DNA of 64,000 nucleotides, from NCBI RefSeq assembly GCF_000515395.1, contig NZ_KI911782.1:5114070-5178069 (forward strand), written 5' to 3'. Below the pieces are notes generated by a model. That model saw nothing but the letters and a program-made list of their open reading frames with translations, was not told the DNA's origin and ran no database searches. This document shows, piece after piece, positions 36,604-45,519 of the stretch. The translations under genes were made by a program, and so were the position numbers. Origin of the DNA: Jiangella gansuensis DSM 44835 (lineage in GTDB: Bacteria; Actinomycetota; Actinomycetes; Jiangellales; Jiangellaceae). Within the stretch, counting starts at the first letter, position 1; each line of letters begins with the position of its first letter.

Positions 36604-36632
36604 TCGAATCGATTCGAGTCGAATCGATTCGA
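36604..36632. promoter_or_regulatory. Tandem LacI-family operator: two copies of TCGAATCGATTCGA
   Basis: Perfect 14-bp palindromes at 36604-36617 and 36619-36632, one base apart (15 bp centre to centre). They lie between the LacI start (36547) and the MFS start (36668). Their spacing and identity suggest cooperative binding by the adjacent regulator. Confidence 0.8.
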
Positions 36633-36667
36633 CCACCATGAACCCATACTCCCCCAAGGACGCCCCT

Positions 36668-37903
36668 GTGAGCCACCCCGCATCGGACCGGCAGCTGTCG
36701 CCGGCTCGCGTGCTGCGTGCGCGCAACGCCGTCGCCGCCGTGTTCGCTCTCAACGGCCTCGCCGTGGCCTCGTGGATGGCACGCATCCCCGAGGTCCGCG
36801 ACCTGCTGGAGATCACCCCCAGCGAGCTCGGCCGGCTGCTGCTGGCGCTCGCCGTCGGCTCCATCGTCGCGCTCCCGACGTCCGGACTGGTGGTCAACCG
36901 GATCGGCGCCGCACGCACGGTGGCCGGGGGGTCACTCCTGGTGGGCGCCGGGCTGACACTGGCCGGCGTCGGCAGCGACGCACTGCTCAACGTCCCGGTC
37001 ACCGCGGCCGGCCTGGTGCTCATCGGCTACGGCTCGGGCTCGTGGGATGTCGCCATGAACGTCGAGGGCGCCGCCGTCGAACGCCTGCTCGGCCGCACGG
37101 TCATGCCCCGCTTCCACGCCGCGTTCAGTCTCGGCACCGTGGCCGGCGCCGGCCTCGGAGCCGGAGCCGCCGCGGCGGCCGTTCCGGTCGCCGTCCACCT
37201 CGGCGTCATCGGTGCCGGCGTGGCCACCGGCGCCGTCATCGCCACCCGCAGCTTCCTGCCCCGCACCGTCGAGGTCGACGACGACGGCGTCGCGGCGCCG
37301 AACGTGTCGGTGTGGACGGCCTGGCGCGAACCGCGCACCCTGCTCATCGGACTCATGGTGATGTGCTTCGCGCTCATTGAGGGCATCGCCAACGACTGGC
37401 TGGCGCTGGGCCTCGTCGACGGCTACGACACCAGCAACGCGATGGGCGCCGTGGGCTTCGCCGTCTTCGTCGCCGCCATGACCATCGGGCGTACCGCCGG
37501 CACCCAGCTCATCGACCGGTACGGCCGGCTGCCCGTGCTCCGGGTCAGCGGCGTCCTGGCCGCGGGCGGTGTCCTGCTGGTGGTGTTCGGCGGCTCGCTG
37601 CCGCTCGCCGCGGTCGGCATCGTCATCTGGGGCTTCGGCGCGGCGCTCGGGTTCCCGTTGGGCATGAGCGCGGCGTCGGACGATCCGCGGCGCGCCGCCG
37701 TCCGGGTCAGCGTCGTCGCCTCGATCGGGTACACGGCGTTCCTCGCCGGCCCGCCCATCCTTGGCTACATCGGCGACCACGAGGGCGTGTTGCGCGCCCT
37801 GCTGGCCGTCGCCGTGGCGGCCACCATCGGGACACTGGCCGCGCCGGCCGCCCGAGAGCAGAAACCGTCCTCCGAGCGGGTCGAATCCGGAGTGCGGGAC
37901 TAG
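36668..37903 (+). CDS. Major facilitator superfamily transporter (YbjJ-like)
   Basis: 411 residues from GTG 36668, chosen because AAGGA lies seven bases upstream; the ATG at 36638 is only six bases past the operator and has no ribosome site. About twelve membrane segments are visible. The MFS loop 2-3 signature appears as LVVNRIGAARTVAGG and its C-half repeat as LIDRYGRLPVLRVSG. LASWMARIPEVRDLL-like wording at the N-terminus and PRFHAAFSLGTVAGAGLG match YbjJ-type permeases. The substrate is unknown; control by the divergent LacI regulator hints at a sugar or similar small molecule. Confidence 0.83.
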   Translation: MSHPASDRQLSPARVLRARNAVAAVFALNGLAVASWMARIPEVRDLLEITPSELGRLLLALAVGSIVALPTSGLVVNRIGAARTVAGGSLLVGAGLTLAGVGSDALLNVPVTAAGLVLIGYGSGSWDVAMNVEGAAVERLLGRTVMPRFHAAFSLGTVAGAGLGAGAAAAAVPVAVHLGVIGAGVATGAVIATRSFLPRTVEVDDDGVAAPNVSVWTAWREPRTLLIGLMVMCFALIEGIANDWLALGLVDGYDTSNAMGAVGFAVFVAAMTIGRTAGTQLIDRYGRLPVLRVSGVLAAGGVLLVVFGGSLPLAAVGIVIWGFGAALGFPLGMSAASDDPRRAAVRVSVVASIGYTAFLAGPPILGYIGDHEGVLRALLAVAVAATIGTLAAPAAREQKPSSERVESGVRD

Positions 37904-37911
37904 CGCACCCT

Positions 37912-37971
37912 CCCCTTGATCATCAAGACTTGACCCGGCCAGCACCGGGTCAACTCTTGATGATCATGGGG
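37912..37971. repeat. TGATCA-ended palindromic intergenic element, copy 3
   Basis: Arms of 27 nt (37912-37938 and 37945-37971) match at 25 positions around the 6-nt loop CCAGCA. The inner arm (AAGACTTGACCCGG) is the same as in the 9037-9100 copy 29 kb away. It lies between convergent genes, and the stop of the response-regulator gene (37964-37966) is in its right TGATCA. Confidence 0.8.
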
Positions 37972-38641
37972 TGCCGCCGGGCCGGACCAGACCGGTCTCG
38001 TAGGCGAGCACCACGAGTTGCACCCGGTCGCGCAGGCCCACCTTGGCCAGCACCCGGCCGATGTGGGTCTTGACGGTCGCCTCGGTGACGAACAGCCGGG
38101 CGGCGATCTCGGCGTTGGAGCGACCACGCACCACCTCGCGGACGATCTCGTGTTCGCGCTGGGTCAGCTCGGACCAGACGGCGGCCGGCGGACTGGTGTC
38201 GTCGGGCAAGTGCCCGGCGAACCGCTCCAGCAGCCGCCGGGTGGTGCTCGGCGCCACCACGGCGTCGCCGGAGTGGACCGTCCGGACCGCGTCCAGCAGG
38301 GTCGGCGGCTCGGCGTCCTTGAGCAGGAAGCCGCTGGCACCGGCCTTGATCGCGGCGAAGGCGTATTCATCCAGGTCGAACGTGGTCAGCACGATCACCT
38401 TCGGCGCGTCCGGCCGTGCCCGCAACCGGCGGGTGGCCTCGACGCCGTCGAGCACCGGCATCCGCACATCCATGAGGACGACGTCCGCGGCGGTCACCGC
38501 CAGCGCATGAAGGGCGGCATCGCCGTCACCGGCCTCGCCGACCACCTCGAGGTCCGGCTGCGAATCGATGACCATCCGGAACCCGGCCCGGACCAGCTGC
38601 TGGTCGTCGACGAGGAAGACCCTGACCGGCACCGCCCTCAC
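37964..38641 (-). CDS. NarL/LuxR-family two-component response regulator
   Basis: 225 residues. Receiver domain 1-120: acidic pocket VDDQ, phospho-acceptor Asp58 in VVLMDVRMP, conserved Thr in VIVLTTFD and Lys in FLLKDAEP. The GerE HTH near 160-215 reads LTQREHEIVREVVRGRSNAE and TEATVKTHIGRVLAKVGLRD. It is coupled to the sensor kinase gene by an ATGA overlap. Targets are unknown; the two small membrane-protein genes in the same operon are candidates. Confidence 0.9.
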   Translation of the reverse strand: MRAVPVRVFLVDDQQLVRAGFRMVIDSQPDLEVVGEAGDGDAALHALAVTAADVVLMDVRMPVLDGVEATRRLRARPDAPKVIVLTTFDLDEYAFAAIKAGASGFLLKDAEPPTLLDAVRTVHSGDAVVAPSTTRRLLERFAGHLPDDTSPPAAVWSELTQREHEIVREVVRGRSNAEIAARLFVTEATVKTHIGRVLAKVGLRDRVQLVVLAYETGLVRPGGTP

Positions 38642-39831
38642 TCCCTCTCCCCGTACGGCATTGCCACCTCGACCCGCCAGCCGCCGCCGCTGGCCGGACC
38701 GGCCGTCACCGTACCGCCGTACATCGCCATCCGTTCGCGCATCCCCACCAGGCCCTGGCCGAGCCCGTCGCTCGGCGCGGCGGCGCCACGGCCGTCGTCG
38801 GTGACCCTTGCGGTCAGCCGGTCGGTGTCGAAGGCCAGCCGGACCTGCGCCCGCGCCGCCGGCCCGGCGTGTTTGAGCGCATTGGTGAGCGCCTCCTGGA
38901 TGACCCGGTACAGCGCCAGCGACGGGCCCGGCGGCAGCGGCCGGGGTGGCCCGGCGACGTCGAACTCCACGGGCAGGCCGGCCTGCCGCACCGACGTGAC
39001 CAGCTCCGGCAGACTGCCCAGGCCCGGCTGCGGGTTGCGGACGGTGGCCTGCTCGTCGCCGTCCTCGTCGTCGGTGGTCCGCAGCACCCCGAGCAGCCGG
39101 CGCATCTCGGCGAGCGCGCCACGGCCGGTCTCGCCGATCGTCTTCAGCGCGTCGGCGGCGGCCTGCGGATCCTGCGCCGCGGCGTACCGGCCGCCGTCGG
39201 CCTGGACGACGATCACGGACAGGTTGTGCGCCACCACGTCGTGCATCTCACGGGCGATGCGGGCCCGCTCCTCGGCGGCCGCGATGACGGCCCGCTGGTC
39301 GCGCTCCCGCTCGGCCTGGTGAGCCCGCTCGACCAGTTCGACGACGTAGGCCTGCCGGACCCGCCGCACGTCGCCCATCGCCCAGGACCCGATCACGACG
39401 GCGCTGAGGCTGACGACACTGGCCACGAAGGTCTGCACCCCCCATTCGGCGATCGGGTAGTCGCGGGTGGCCGCCAGCGCCACCCCGAGGAACCCGACGG
39501 CCAGACCGGCCCGGCTGGCCCAGCGCGGCCCGTACCCGCTGACCGAATACAGGCCGATCAGGAGCAGGACGCCGGCCGGGGTCAGCGGCAGTCCGGTGGC
39601 CCACTGCACGAGGCCGCAGCCGGCCAGGACCGCGAACGACGCCACCGGCCGGACCCGCCGGAACACCAGCGCCGCGCACATGACGGCGCCCAGGGCGGCA
39701 TGCGCCCACCCGGGGTCATAGGCCGAGGCACTCAGCACGACGACGGTGATGAGTAGCGCACAGGCCATGGCGGCGTCCGGCACGAGTGGATGCCGGCGCA
39801 CCCATGCGTACAGCCGGTCCCTGCGCCTCAC
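38638..39831 (-). CDS. Two-component sensor histidine kinase (HisKA_3 type)
   Basis: About 397 residues from GTG 39831; a longer reading would overlap the upstream gene out of frame. The N-terminal half has about five or six membrane segments (20-150) and little extracytoplasmic sequence. It probably senses the membrane state or is told by a partner. A coiled coil (about 155-190) leads to the phospho-acceptor His197 in IAREMHDVVAHNLS. The HATPase domain follows with LYRVIQEALTNALKHAG (N-box) and VTDDGRG plus GLVGMRERM (G-boxes). It pairs with the response regulator immediately downstream. Confidence 0.88.
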   Translation of the reverse strand: MRRRDRLYAWVRRHPLVPDAAMACALLITVVVLSASAYDPGWAHAALGAVMCAALVFRRVRPVASFAVLAGCGLVQWATGLPLTPAGVLLLIGLYSVSGYGPRWASRAGLAVGFLGVALAATRDYPIAEWGVQTFVASVVSLSAVVIGSWAMGDVRRVRQAYVVELVERAHQAERERDQRAVIAAAEERARIAREMHDVVAHNLSVIVVQADGGRYAAAQDPQAAADALKTIGETGRGALAEMRRLLGVLRTTDDEDGDEQATVRNPQPGLGSLPELVTSVRQAGLPVEFDVAGPPRPLPPGPSLALYRVIQEALTNALKHAGPAARAQVRLAFDTDRLTARVTDDGRGAAAPSDGLGQGLVGMRERMAMYGGTVTAGPASGGGWRVEVAMPYGERE

Positions 39832-39841
39832 GTGATGCAGG

Positions 39842-40246
39842 CTAACCGTCCGTGCGGTTGGTGCGCCGCAGCCAGAGCAGGCCCAGCACCGGCAGCACCA
39901 GCGGGACGAACCCGTAGCCGCGGCCGTACTGCGACCAGACGGTGTCGTCGGGGAAGTCACCGGGGTCGAACGCGGTGATGGTGCCCACGGTCAGCACACC
40001 GAGCAGTTCGACGGTGACGGCGAGCAGTGCCACCCGCCGCGCGGTCTCCCCCGGCCTGGCCAGCGCGATCGTCGCCACCACGTAGACCAGCGCGGCGAAC
40101 GCGGACAGCAGGTACGCAACCGGCGCGTCGGAGAACCTGGTGGCGATCTGCACCCCCGCCCGCGCCGACGCGGACAGCGCGAAGACCGCGTACACGGCCA
40201 CCAGCAGCCGCCCCGGGCCGCTGGTGCGCTGGGACTGCTCGGTCAT
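39842..40246 (-). CDS. Small integral membrane protein of unknown function (134 aa)
   Basis: ATG 40246, overlapping the preceding gene's stop (ATGA). Four hydrophobic segments can be drawn (about 12-35, 42-62, 70-95, 110-128). It begins MTEQSQRTSGPGRLLVAVYA. No motif was recognised. It sits directly before the kinase gene and is probably co-transcribed, so it could be an accessory sensor subunit. That is inference from position only. Confidence 0.6.
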   Translation of the reverse strand: MTEQSQRTSGPGRLLVAVYAVFALSASARAGVQIATRFSDAPVAYLLSAFAALVYVVATIALARPGETARRVALLAVTVELLGVLTVGTITAFDPGDFPDDTVWSQYGRGYGFVPLVLPVLGLLWLRRTNRTDG

Positions 40247-40608
40247 GCGGCGCCCGCGTCCCAGATCTGCTGCATGCGCAGCACCAGCACCGGGATCACC
40301 AGGGCGGCCACCACCAGCACGGACGTGCCCCACCGCGACTTCTCCGCGAGCGCCCAGAACAACCCCAGCGGCAGGATGATGACGATCATGAGCAGGTAGC
40401 CGATGAACGTGGCCAGCTCGTTCGGGGCGCCGTCGACGACCATCGTGACGATGGCGACCACGGCCTGCAGGAGGATCAGCAGCTCCACGACCCCGGCGCC
40501 GATGACGTACGGCTCGCGCGGCGGCTTACCCAGCACCACCGCCACCAGCGCCCACGCGGCATACGCCAGCGAGGTCGCGATGACGGCATAGTCGACGACG
40601 GCGATCAT
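40243..40608 (-). CDS. Small integral membrane protein of unknown function (121 aa)
   Basis: Four hydrophobic segments. It starts MIAVVDYAVIATSLAYAAWAL and ends in the soluble tail RMQQIWDAGAA. It is 12 bp after the DUF885 gene on the same strand and overlaps the next small membrane-protein gene, so it probably forms an operon leading to the two-component system. No family recognised with certainty. Confidence 0.6.
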   Translation of the reverse strand: MIAVVDYAVIATSLAYAAWALVAVVLGKPPREPYVIGAGVVELLILLQAVVAIVTMVVDGAPNELATFIGYLLMIVIILPLGLFWALAEKSRWGTSVLVVAALVIPVLVLRMQQIWDAGAA

Positions 40609-40620
40609 CGGCTCACCCCG

Positions 40621-42345
40621 TCACGGCAGCCGGGCGAGCTCGTCGGCGAGGTCGTCGAGGCCCAGCGAGCCCATCGACAGGGCCGCCATGTGCCAGGCCT
40701 TCAGGTCGAACTCGGTGCCGCGGGCGGCCGCCGCGGAGCGGGCGGCGTCGCGACCGGCCAGCCAGGCCCGCTCACCCAGCTTGTAGCCGATGGCTTGGCC
40801 GGGCAGGCCGAGGTATCGGACGATCTCGGAGTCGAGAAACGCCGGGTCGCGACCGTTGAAAGCCCCGAAGAACTCGCGCGCCAGTTCCGGCGTCCAGACC
40901 TCGCCGGGGTGGAACGTCTCGCCGGCCGGGATGCGCAGTCGCAGGTGCATGCCGATGTCGACGATGACCCGGATGGCCCGCATGATCTGCGCGTCGAGGT
41001 AGCCCAGCCGCCGCGCCGGATCGGTGAGGTAGCCCAACTCGTCCATGAGACGCTCGGCGTAGAGCGCCCAGCCTTCGGTCATGGCGCTGACCGAGCCGAG
41101 ACTCACCTGGTACCGCGACAGCGACTGCGCGACGTGGACCCACTGTGCGAACTGCAGGTGGTGACCGGGAACGCCTTCGTGGTACCACGTGCTGACCAGG
41201 CCCCACACCGGGAACCGGGTCTCGCCGAGCGTGGGCAACCAGGTCCGCCCGGGCCGGGAGAAGTCCAGCGCCGGACGGGTGTAGTACGGCGCGGCCGCGC
41301 TGCCCGGCGGCGCGATCATGGCCTCGACCTGCTTGACCGGTTCGGCGAGGTCGACGTGGGTGCCGTCGAGGTCGGCCATCGCCTGGTCCATGAGGTCCTG
41401 CAGCCAGGTGCGGACGTCGTCGACGCCCTCGATCGCCTCGCCGTGCTGGTCGAGGTGGCGCATCACGGCCAGCGGCGTGTGCCCCGGCAGGACCGCATCG
41501 GCAGCCTGCTTCATCTCCTCGTGCAGCCGGTGGAACTCCGACCACCCGTACGCATAGGCGTCTTCGAGGTCGAGCGTCGTGCCGGCCCAGCGGCGCACCC
41601 ACAGCTCGTACCGCTCGCGGCCGACGGCGTCCGGGGTGCCGGCCGCGGCCGGCAGGTAGCTGTCCGCGAGGTAGCCGCGCAGGTCGGCCAGCGCGGCCGT
41701 CGCCACCCCTGCCGCCTCGGTCAGCTCGGCGCGCTGGGCTTCCGGGCCAGCGGCGACGAACGTCGTGTACCAGTCGGAGGAGAGCCAAGTGTCGATCTGC
41801 TCGACCACCGTCTCGACCTGCCGGGGCGCGGCCAGCAGCCGCCGCTCGACGCCCGCGCGCAACGACTCCCGGTAGCCCTGGGCGGCCGCGGGCACGTGGC
41901 GCAGCCGGCGCCCAATGACGGCCCAGTCGTCGTCGGTGGCGGTGGGCATGAGCAGGAAGACCGACCGGAGCGATTGCACCGGCGAGAACAGGTTGCTGAC
42001 GTCGCGCAGCCCTTCGCCGGCGTCGTGGACGGCCAGCGCGGCGGTCAGCCGCTCGCGCAGCAGCCGCGCCGCGCGCCGCTCCTCGACCGGGAGACCGCCG
42101 TCGCCGGCGGCCGCCGCCTCGGCAGCGTCGAGCTCGGCGAGTGTGGACCGGCCGGCGTCGGCGACGGCATCCTGCCCCTGCGGCGAGAGGTCGGGAAGGG
42201 TGTCGACACCGGGCCGGATGCCAAGCGCCGTCCCGGTGATCGGGTTCAGGTCGGCGATCGTCTCGACGTAACGGTCGGCGATGGCGCGGGGGGTCGGTGC
42301 GTTCTCGTGCGGCACCGGCCCATCATCCCCGATCGGGTCCGGCAT
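40621..42345 (-). CDS. DUF885-family metallopeptidase-like protein
   Basis: 574 residues, no signal peptide; a GTG at 42312 is an alternative start. The largely helical DUF885 fold contains STWYHEGVPGHHLQFAQ (an HExxxxHH zinc-site variant) near residue 395 and SAMTEGWALYAERLMDELGY, where the Glu of EGWALY is the third metal ligand. These motifs are shared with M32-like and related peptidases. The biochemical substrate is mostly unknown in bacteria. It lies between panD and the small membrane-protein genes, on the same strand, 67 bp past panD. Confidence 0.82.
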   Translation of the reverse strand: MPDPIGDDGPVPHENAPTPRAIADRYVETIADLNPITGTALGIRPGVDTLPDLSPQGQDAVADAGRSTLAELDAAEAAAAGDGGLPVEERRAARLLRERLTAALAVHDAGEGLRDVSNLFSPVQSLRSVFLLMPTATDDDWAVIGRRLRHVPAAAQGYRESLRAGVERRLLAAPRQVETVVEQIDTWLSSDWYTTFVAAGPEAQRAELTEAAGVATAALADLRGYLADSYLPAAAGTPDAVGRERYELWVRRWAGTTLDLEDAYAYGWSEFHRLHEEMKQAADAVLPGHTPLAVMRHLDQHGEAIEGVDDVRTWLQDLMDQAMADLDGTHVDLAEPVKQVEAMIAPPGSAAAPYYTRPALDFSRPGRTWLPTLGETRFPVWGLVSTWYHEGVPGHHLQFAQWVHVAQSLSRYQVSLGSVSAMTEGWALYAERLMDELGYLTDPARRLGYLDAQIMRAIRVIVDIGMHLRLRIPAGETFHPGEVWTPELAREFFGAFNGRDPAFLDSEIVRYLGLPGQAIGYKLGERAWLAGRDAARSAAAARGTEFDLKAWHMAALSMGSLGLDDLADELARLP

Positions 42346-42412
42346 CGGCTCGCCGGGCCGATGCGTCCCGAAGCTGTGGCCGAGACCGTCGCCCGCGGGC
42401 CGGGCGGCTGCC

Positions 42413-42835
42413 TCAGCCGGCGACGACGGTGTCGCCGCGCCGCTGTCCCGGATCGCCCGGCACCGGCTCAGCGGCGTCGTCGCCGATGGTCACGATGCGG
42501 TTGGCGGCGTCGACGTGCACCACCCGCGGCCGCAACCGACGGGCCTCCGCGTCGTCGACCAAGCCGTAGCTGATGAGGATCACCAGGTCACCGGGCTGCA
42601 CCAGCCGGGCGGCGGCGCCGTTGATGCCCAGCACGCCGGAGCCACGCGGGCCGGCGATGGCGTAGGTGGTGAGCCGGGCGCCGTTGGTGATGTCGACGAT
42701 GTCGACCTGCTCACCGGGCAGCAGGTCCGCCGCCTCGAGGAGGTCCTCGTCGACCGTGACCGATCCCACATAGTGCAGGTCGGCCTGCGTCACGGTAGCG
42801 CGGTGGATCTTGCCCTTCATCATGGTGCGGAACAC
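42413..42835 (-). CDS. panD: Aspartate 1-decarboxylase precursor
   Basis: 140 residues from GTG 42835 (AGGAG nine bases upstream). This start gives the N-terminus [20 protein letters not shown] seen in actinobacterial PanD; ATG 42823 or 42820 would cut it. The self-cleavage site is Gly24-Ser25 in [13 protein letters not shown], where Ser25 becomes the catalytic pyruvoyl group. The catalytic loop [11 protein letters not shown] and [21 protein letters not shown] follow. It makes beta-alanine for PanC. It is 4 bp after the PH-domain gene and far from panC. Confidence 0.94.
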   Translation of the reverse strand: MFRTMMKGKIHRATVTQADLHYVGSVTVDEDLLEAADLLPGEQVDIVDITNGARLTTYAIAGPRGSGVLGINGAAARLVQPGDLVILISYGLVDDAEARRLRPRVVHVDAANRIVTIGDDAAEPVPGDPGQRRGDTVVAG

Positions 42836-42839
42836 TGCG

Positions 42840-44387
42840 TCACTCCTGGTCTCGCTCGCTCGATGCGGTCGGCTGACCGTCACCGTCGGCGTGGCCGTCG
42901 GGGTCGGGACCGGCGTACCGGTACCTCGCCATCCATTGTTCTGGAACATCGACCTTGCGCGCCACTCGGGAACGCTCGGTCTGGCCGTCCACGATCTCCC
43001 GGGCCTCCGCGACGTACCGGTGCCGGATGACCGCGTCGACCGGGCCCGGAGTCGTGTCGACGTGCACCGTGGCCAGCCCCAGGCGACGCTGCAGCGGCCC
43101 CTGGTTGATGCGGACACTCTGGGCCTTCGCATGCGGCACCGCGGTCAGGTTGCGGTACAGCACCCCTTCCCGGACGACGACCACGTGCTCGTCGAAGCCG
43201 TAGGCCAGCCGCTTCCATCCGAACGGACGCAGCCAGCGTGCCGGCCGCGGCGCCGTGGACAACGGCACGACCAGCGGGTCGGACCCGGGCAGCACCTGCC
43301 GCAGCACCTCGGCCGCCTCGTCGAACGTGGCGACCGGCAGCAGCGTCGACGTGCGCTGGCCGTCGTCCGACGACTCCCCCGCATACCCCGCGACATCCAC
43401 GTCCAGCCTCACCCAGCCCTTCAACCTCCACAACAACGGCTGGCGCATGGCTACTCCCTGCACGCGGCCCGGCGGGACGGTCTGGTGCAGGGTGTCGAGC
43501 AGACCCTTGCGGATGCGGTAGCCGTCGGGAGACTCCGCCAGGACGAAGCCGAAGTTGCGGCCGAGCTGGTTCCACAGCGCGGCGCCGACGGCGATGAGGC
43601 CCGGCAGCATCGACCACGCCACCCCGATCGTCGCGCCCCGGTCGGGGACGAGCGCCAGGGCGACTCCCATGCCCACGAGGATCAGCGCACCGATGACGAA
43701 CACCCCGGACAGCACCGTCGACCAGACCAGCCGGTCCAGCGGCACCTCGTGCACCACCCGCTCGGGCGCCTCGGGAGTGTCCGCGTCGATACCGGCGGCA
43801 CGGGCCAGCAACTGCGCCCGCAGCCGGACGGCGTCGTCGACGGCGAGGTACTGCAGCGGCGCCTCGGCCTTGCCGCCGCCGGCCACCTCCAGGCGAAGCT
43901 CCGAAACCCCCAGCAGCCGCCCGGCCAGCGGCCGGTTGATGTCGACCGCCTGCAGGCGGTCGAGCCGCACCCGCCGCGAGCGCCGGTTGAGCATGCCGGA
44001 GTCGATGCGTAGCGCATCGCCGTCGAACCCGTAACGGGTGAACCACCACGACAACAGCCCTGTGATCATGCCGATGATCGCGATGCCGAGCACCGTGATG
44101 CCGAATCGCCCCATCTCGCCGGAGCGCAGCGCGTCCTGACCGCCGAACGCGATGGCCGCGGCCAGGAACGCCCAGCCGCGCAACAGCGGCGTGAGCGGAT
44201 GCAGCCGCGTGAAATGCTCCGGCGTGGGATCGACCCGGGCGGCCTTGCCGCCCCCGTCACCCGCGCCCGGCCCGTCTGCGGTCACGGAATCGCCGGTTCG
44301 GACCCCGTCGCTCGTTCGCTCCGCGGCCGGCTCCGCGGGGTCCGCACCGGGCTGGGCCGGGCGTTCACTGGTCTCGTCGTCACTCAC
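42840..44387 (-). CDS. Membrane protein with bacterial PH domains (YdbT-like)
   Basis: 515 residues. After a disordered acidic N-tail (1-55) come two membrane segments and a bPH_2 domain ([20 protein letters not shown] then [20 protein letters not shown]). A second membrane pair near 225-270 precedes a further bPH_2 region ([20 protein letters not shown]), and a third lies near 400-470 ([25 protein letters not shown]). Such YdbT proteins act with small YdbS partners and are linked to resistance to membrane-active compounds in Bacillus. The partner gene overlaps upstream (ATGA). Confidence 0.82.
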   Translation of the reverse strand: MSDDETSERPAQPGADPAEPAAERTSDGVRTGDSVTADGPGAGDGGGKAARVDPTPEHFTRLHPLTPLLRGWAFLAAAIAFGGQDALRSGEMGRFGITVLGIAIIGMITGLLSWWFTRYGFDGDALRIDSGMLNRRSRRVRLDRLQAVDINRPLAGRLLGVSELRLEVAGGGKAEAPLQYLAVDDAVRLRAQLLARAAGIDADTPEAPERVVHEVPLDRLVWSTVLSGVFVIGALILVGMGVALALVPDRGATIGVAWSMLPGLIAVGAALWNQLGRNFGFVLAESPDGYRIRKGLLDTLHQTVPPGRVQGVAMRQPLLWRLKGWVRLDVDVAGYAGESSDDGQRTSTLLPVATFDEAAEVLRQVLPGSDPLVVPLSTAPRPARWLRPFGWKRLAYGFDEHVVVVREGVLYRNLTAVPHAKAQSVRINQGPLQRRLGLATVHVDTTPGPVDAVIRHRYVAEAREIVDGQTERSRVARKVDVPEQWMARYRYAGPDPDGHADGDGQPTASSERDQE

Positions 44388-44878
44388 AGCCCTGCCGCCT
44401 GGGCCTCACCGAGCGCCGACAGCCGATCGCGCAGGCGTGCCGCCTCGGCGGCCGGAAGACCGGGGATCTTCGCGTCGGTGGCGGGCGATGCCGTGTGCAG
44501 CTGGATGGTGGCCAGCCCGTAGCGACGCTCCAGCGGCCCGGAGGCGACGTCGACGAACTGCATGCGCCCGTACGGCACGACCGTCAGCTTGCGGTACATC
44601 ACGCCGTGGGTGACGAGGAGGTCGTCGAGACGCTCGGCATAGCCCCAGGCCCGCCAGTTGCGCGGGATCAGCCACAGCCCCCAGCCCAACGCCACCAGCC
44701 CGCCGGCGACCGCCACCGCCACACCGGCCAGCTCGAACGGCAGGCCGAGCCCGAACCCGGCCGCCACCGTGCCGATCACCACCCAGATGACGAGCACCAG
44801 CCGGCGCAGCGCGACGAGCTTGCGCGACACCTGCTGCCAGGCCTCACCGGGCGGCGCGAAGAGCTGGTCCTGATCCAC
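44384..44878 (-). CDS. Small bacterial PH-domain membrane protein (YdbS-like)
   Basis: 164 residues. Two membrane segments at about 28-72, then one bPH_2 domain: AERLDDLLVTHGVMYRKLTV, PYGRMQFVDVASGPLERRYGLA and IQLHTASPATDAKIPGL. It is the usual small companion of the larger three-PH protein encoded next. The pair sits beside folK/DUF3180 and DUF2520 in many actinobacteria, but here lies between panD and a DUF1684 gene. Confidence 0.82.
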   Translation of the reverse strand: MDQDQLFAPPGEAWQQVSRKLVALRRLVLVIWVVIGTVAAGFGLGLPFELAGVAVAVAGGLVALGWGLWLIPRNWRAWGYAERLDDLLVTHGVMYRKLTVVPYGRMQFVDVASGPLERRYGLATIQLHTASPATDAKIPGLPAAEAARLRDRLSALGEAQAAGL

Positions 44879-44910
44879 GGCACACGAGGCTACCCCTCGT
44901 ACGCCTCGAA

Positions 44911-45519
44911 TCAGGCGGCGACCAGCTCACCCGCTTCCACCGGCACGTCCAGGCGGTTGCCCGGCGGCGCCAGCGGACAGGTCCAGGCCGGGTCGTACGC
45001 GCAGGACGGGTTGTAGGCGAAGTTGAGGTCGATCACGAGGCCGTCGGTGACCGAACCGCCCAGATCGGAGCCCTTCACCGTGTCGAAGACATAGCGGCCG
45101 CCGCCGTAGGTGCGAGTACCGGCCGAGGCGTCCTTCACCGGCACGAACAGCCCGCCGCCGTAGGAGTCCAGCCACCACACGTCGAGCGTGCCGACCGGCA
45201 GGTGTACCCGCCCCACCAGCTCGAACGGCACCACGCCGTCGGTGGCCGTGGGCACCTCCAGCCGCTGGGGCTCGACCGCTGTGTCGACCGCGGCCACGAA
45301 CCGCAGGCCGGCGTCGTAGGGCGCGTGCCGCAGGCCGGCGAACTCGGACCGGCGTTGCACCGGCAGCGGCGACGCCGGGTGGGTGCGGACCAGCTCGTCG
45401 CGGCCCGCGGCCCATTCGGCGTGCGCCCGCGCCGGGTCCGGCTCGGCCCGGACCCGGGCATAGAGCGCATGGACCCGGCGGCGCCAGTCCAGTACGTCGA
45501 AGGCGCTGATGGAACTCAG
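44911..45519 (-). CDS. DUF1684 protein, probably starting at a CTG codon
   Basis: About 202 residues. The conserved DUF1684 core includes GTLDVWWLDSYGGGLFVPVKD, TYGGGRYVFDTVKGSDLG and DLNFAYNPSCAYDPAWTCPL (overlapping pieces), with the family's invariant NPSC and CPLAPPGNRL. The frame stays open upstream with good family sequence (FDVLDWRRRVHALYARVRAE), but no ATG, GTG or TTG precedes it. A CTG at 45519, overlapping the stop of the osmolyte-binding-protein gene as CTGA, would give a normal length. The first canonical start, GTG 45360, removes about 50 conserved residues. Function unknown. Confidence 0.72.
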   Translation of the reverse strand: MSSISAFDVLDWRRRVHALYARVRAEPDPARAHAEWAAGRDELVRTHPASPLPVQRRSEFAGLRHAPYDAGLRFVAAVDTAVEPQRLEVPTATDGVVPFELVGRVHLPVGTLDVWWLDSYGGGLFVPVKDASAGTRTYGGGRYVFDTVKGSDLGGSVTDGLVIDLNFAYNPSCAYDPAWTCPLAPPGNRLDVPVEAGELVAA

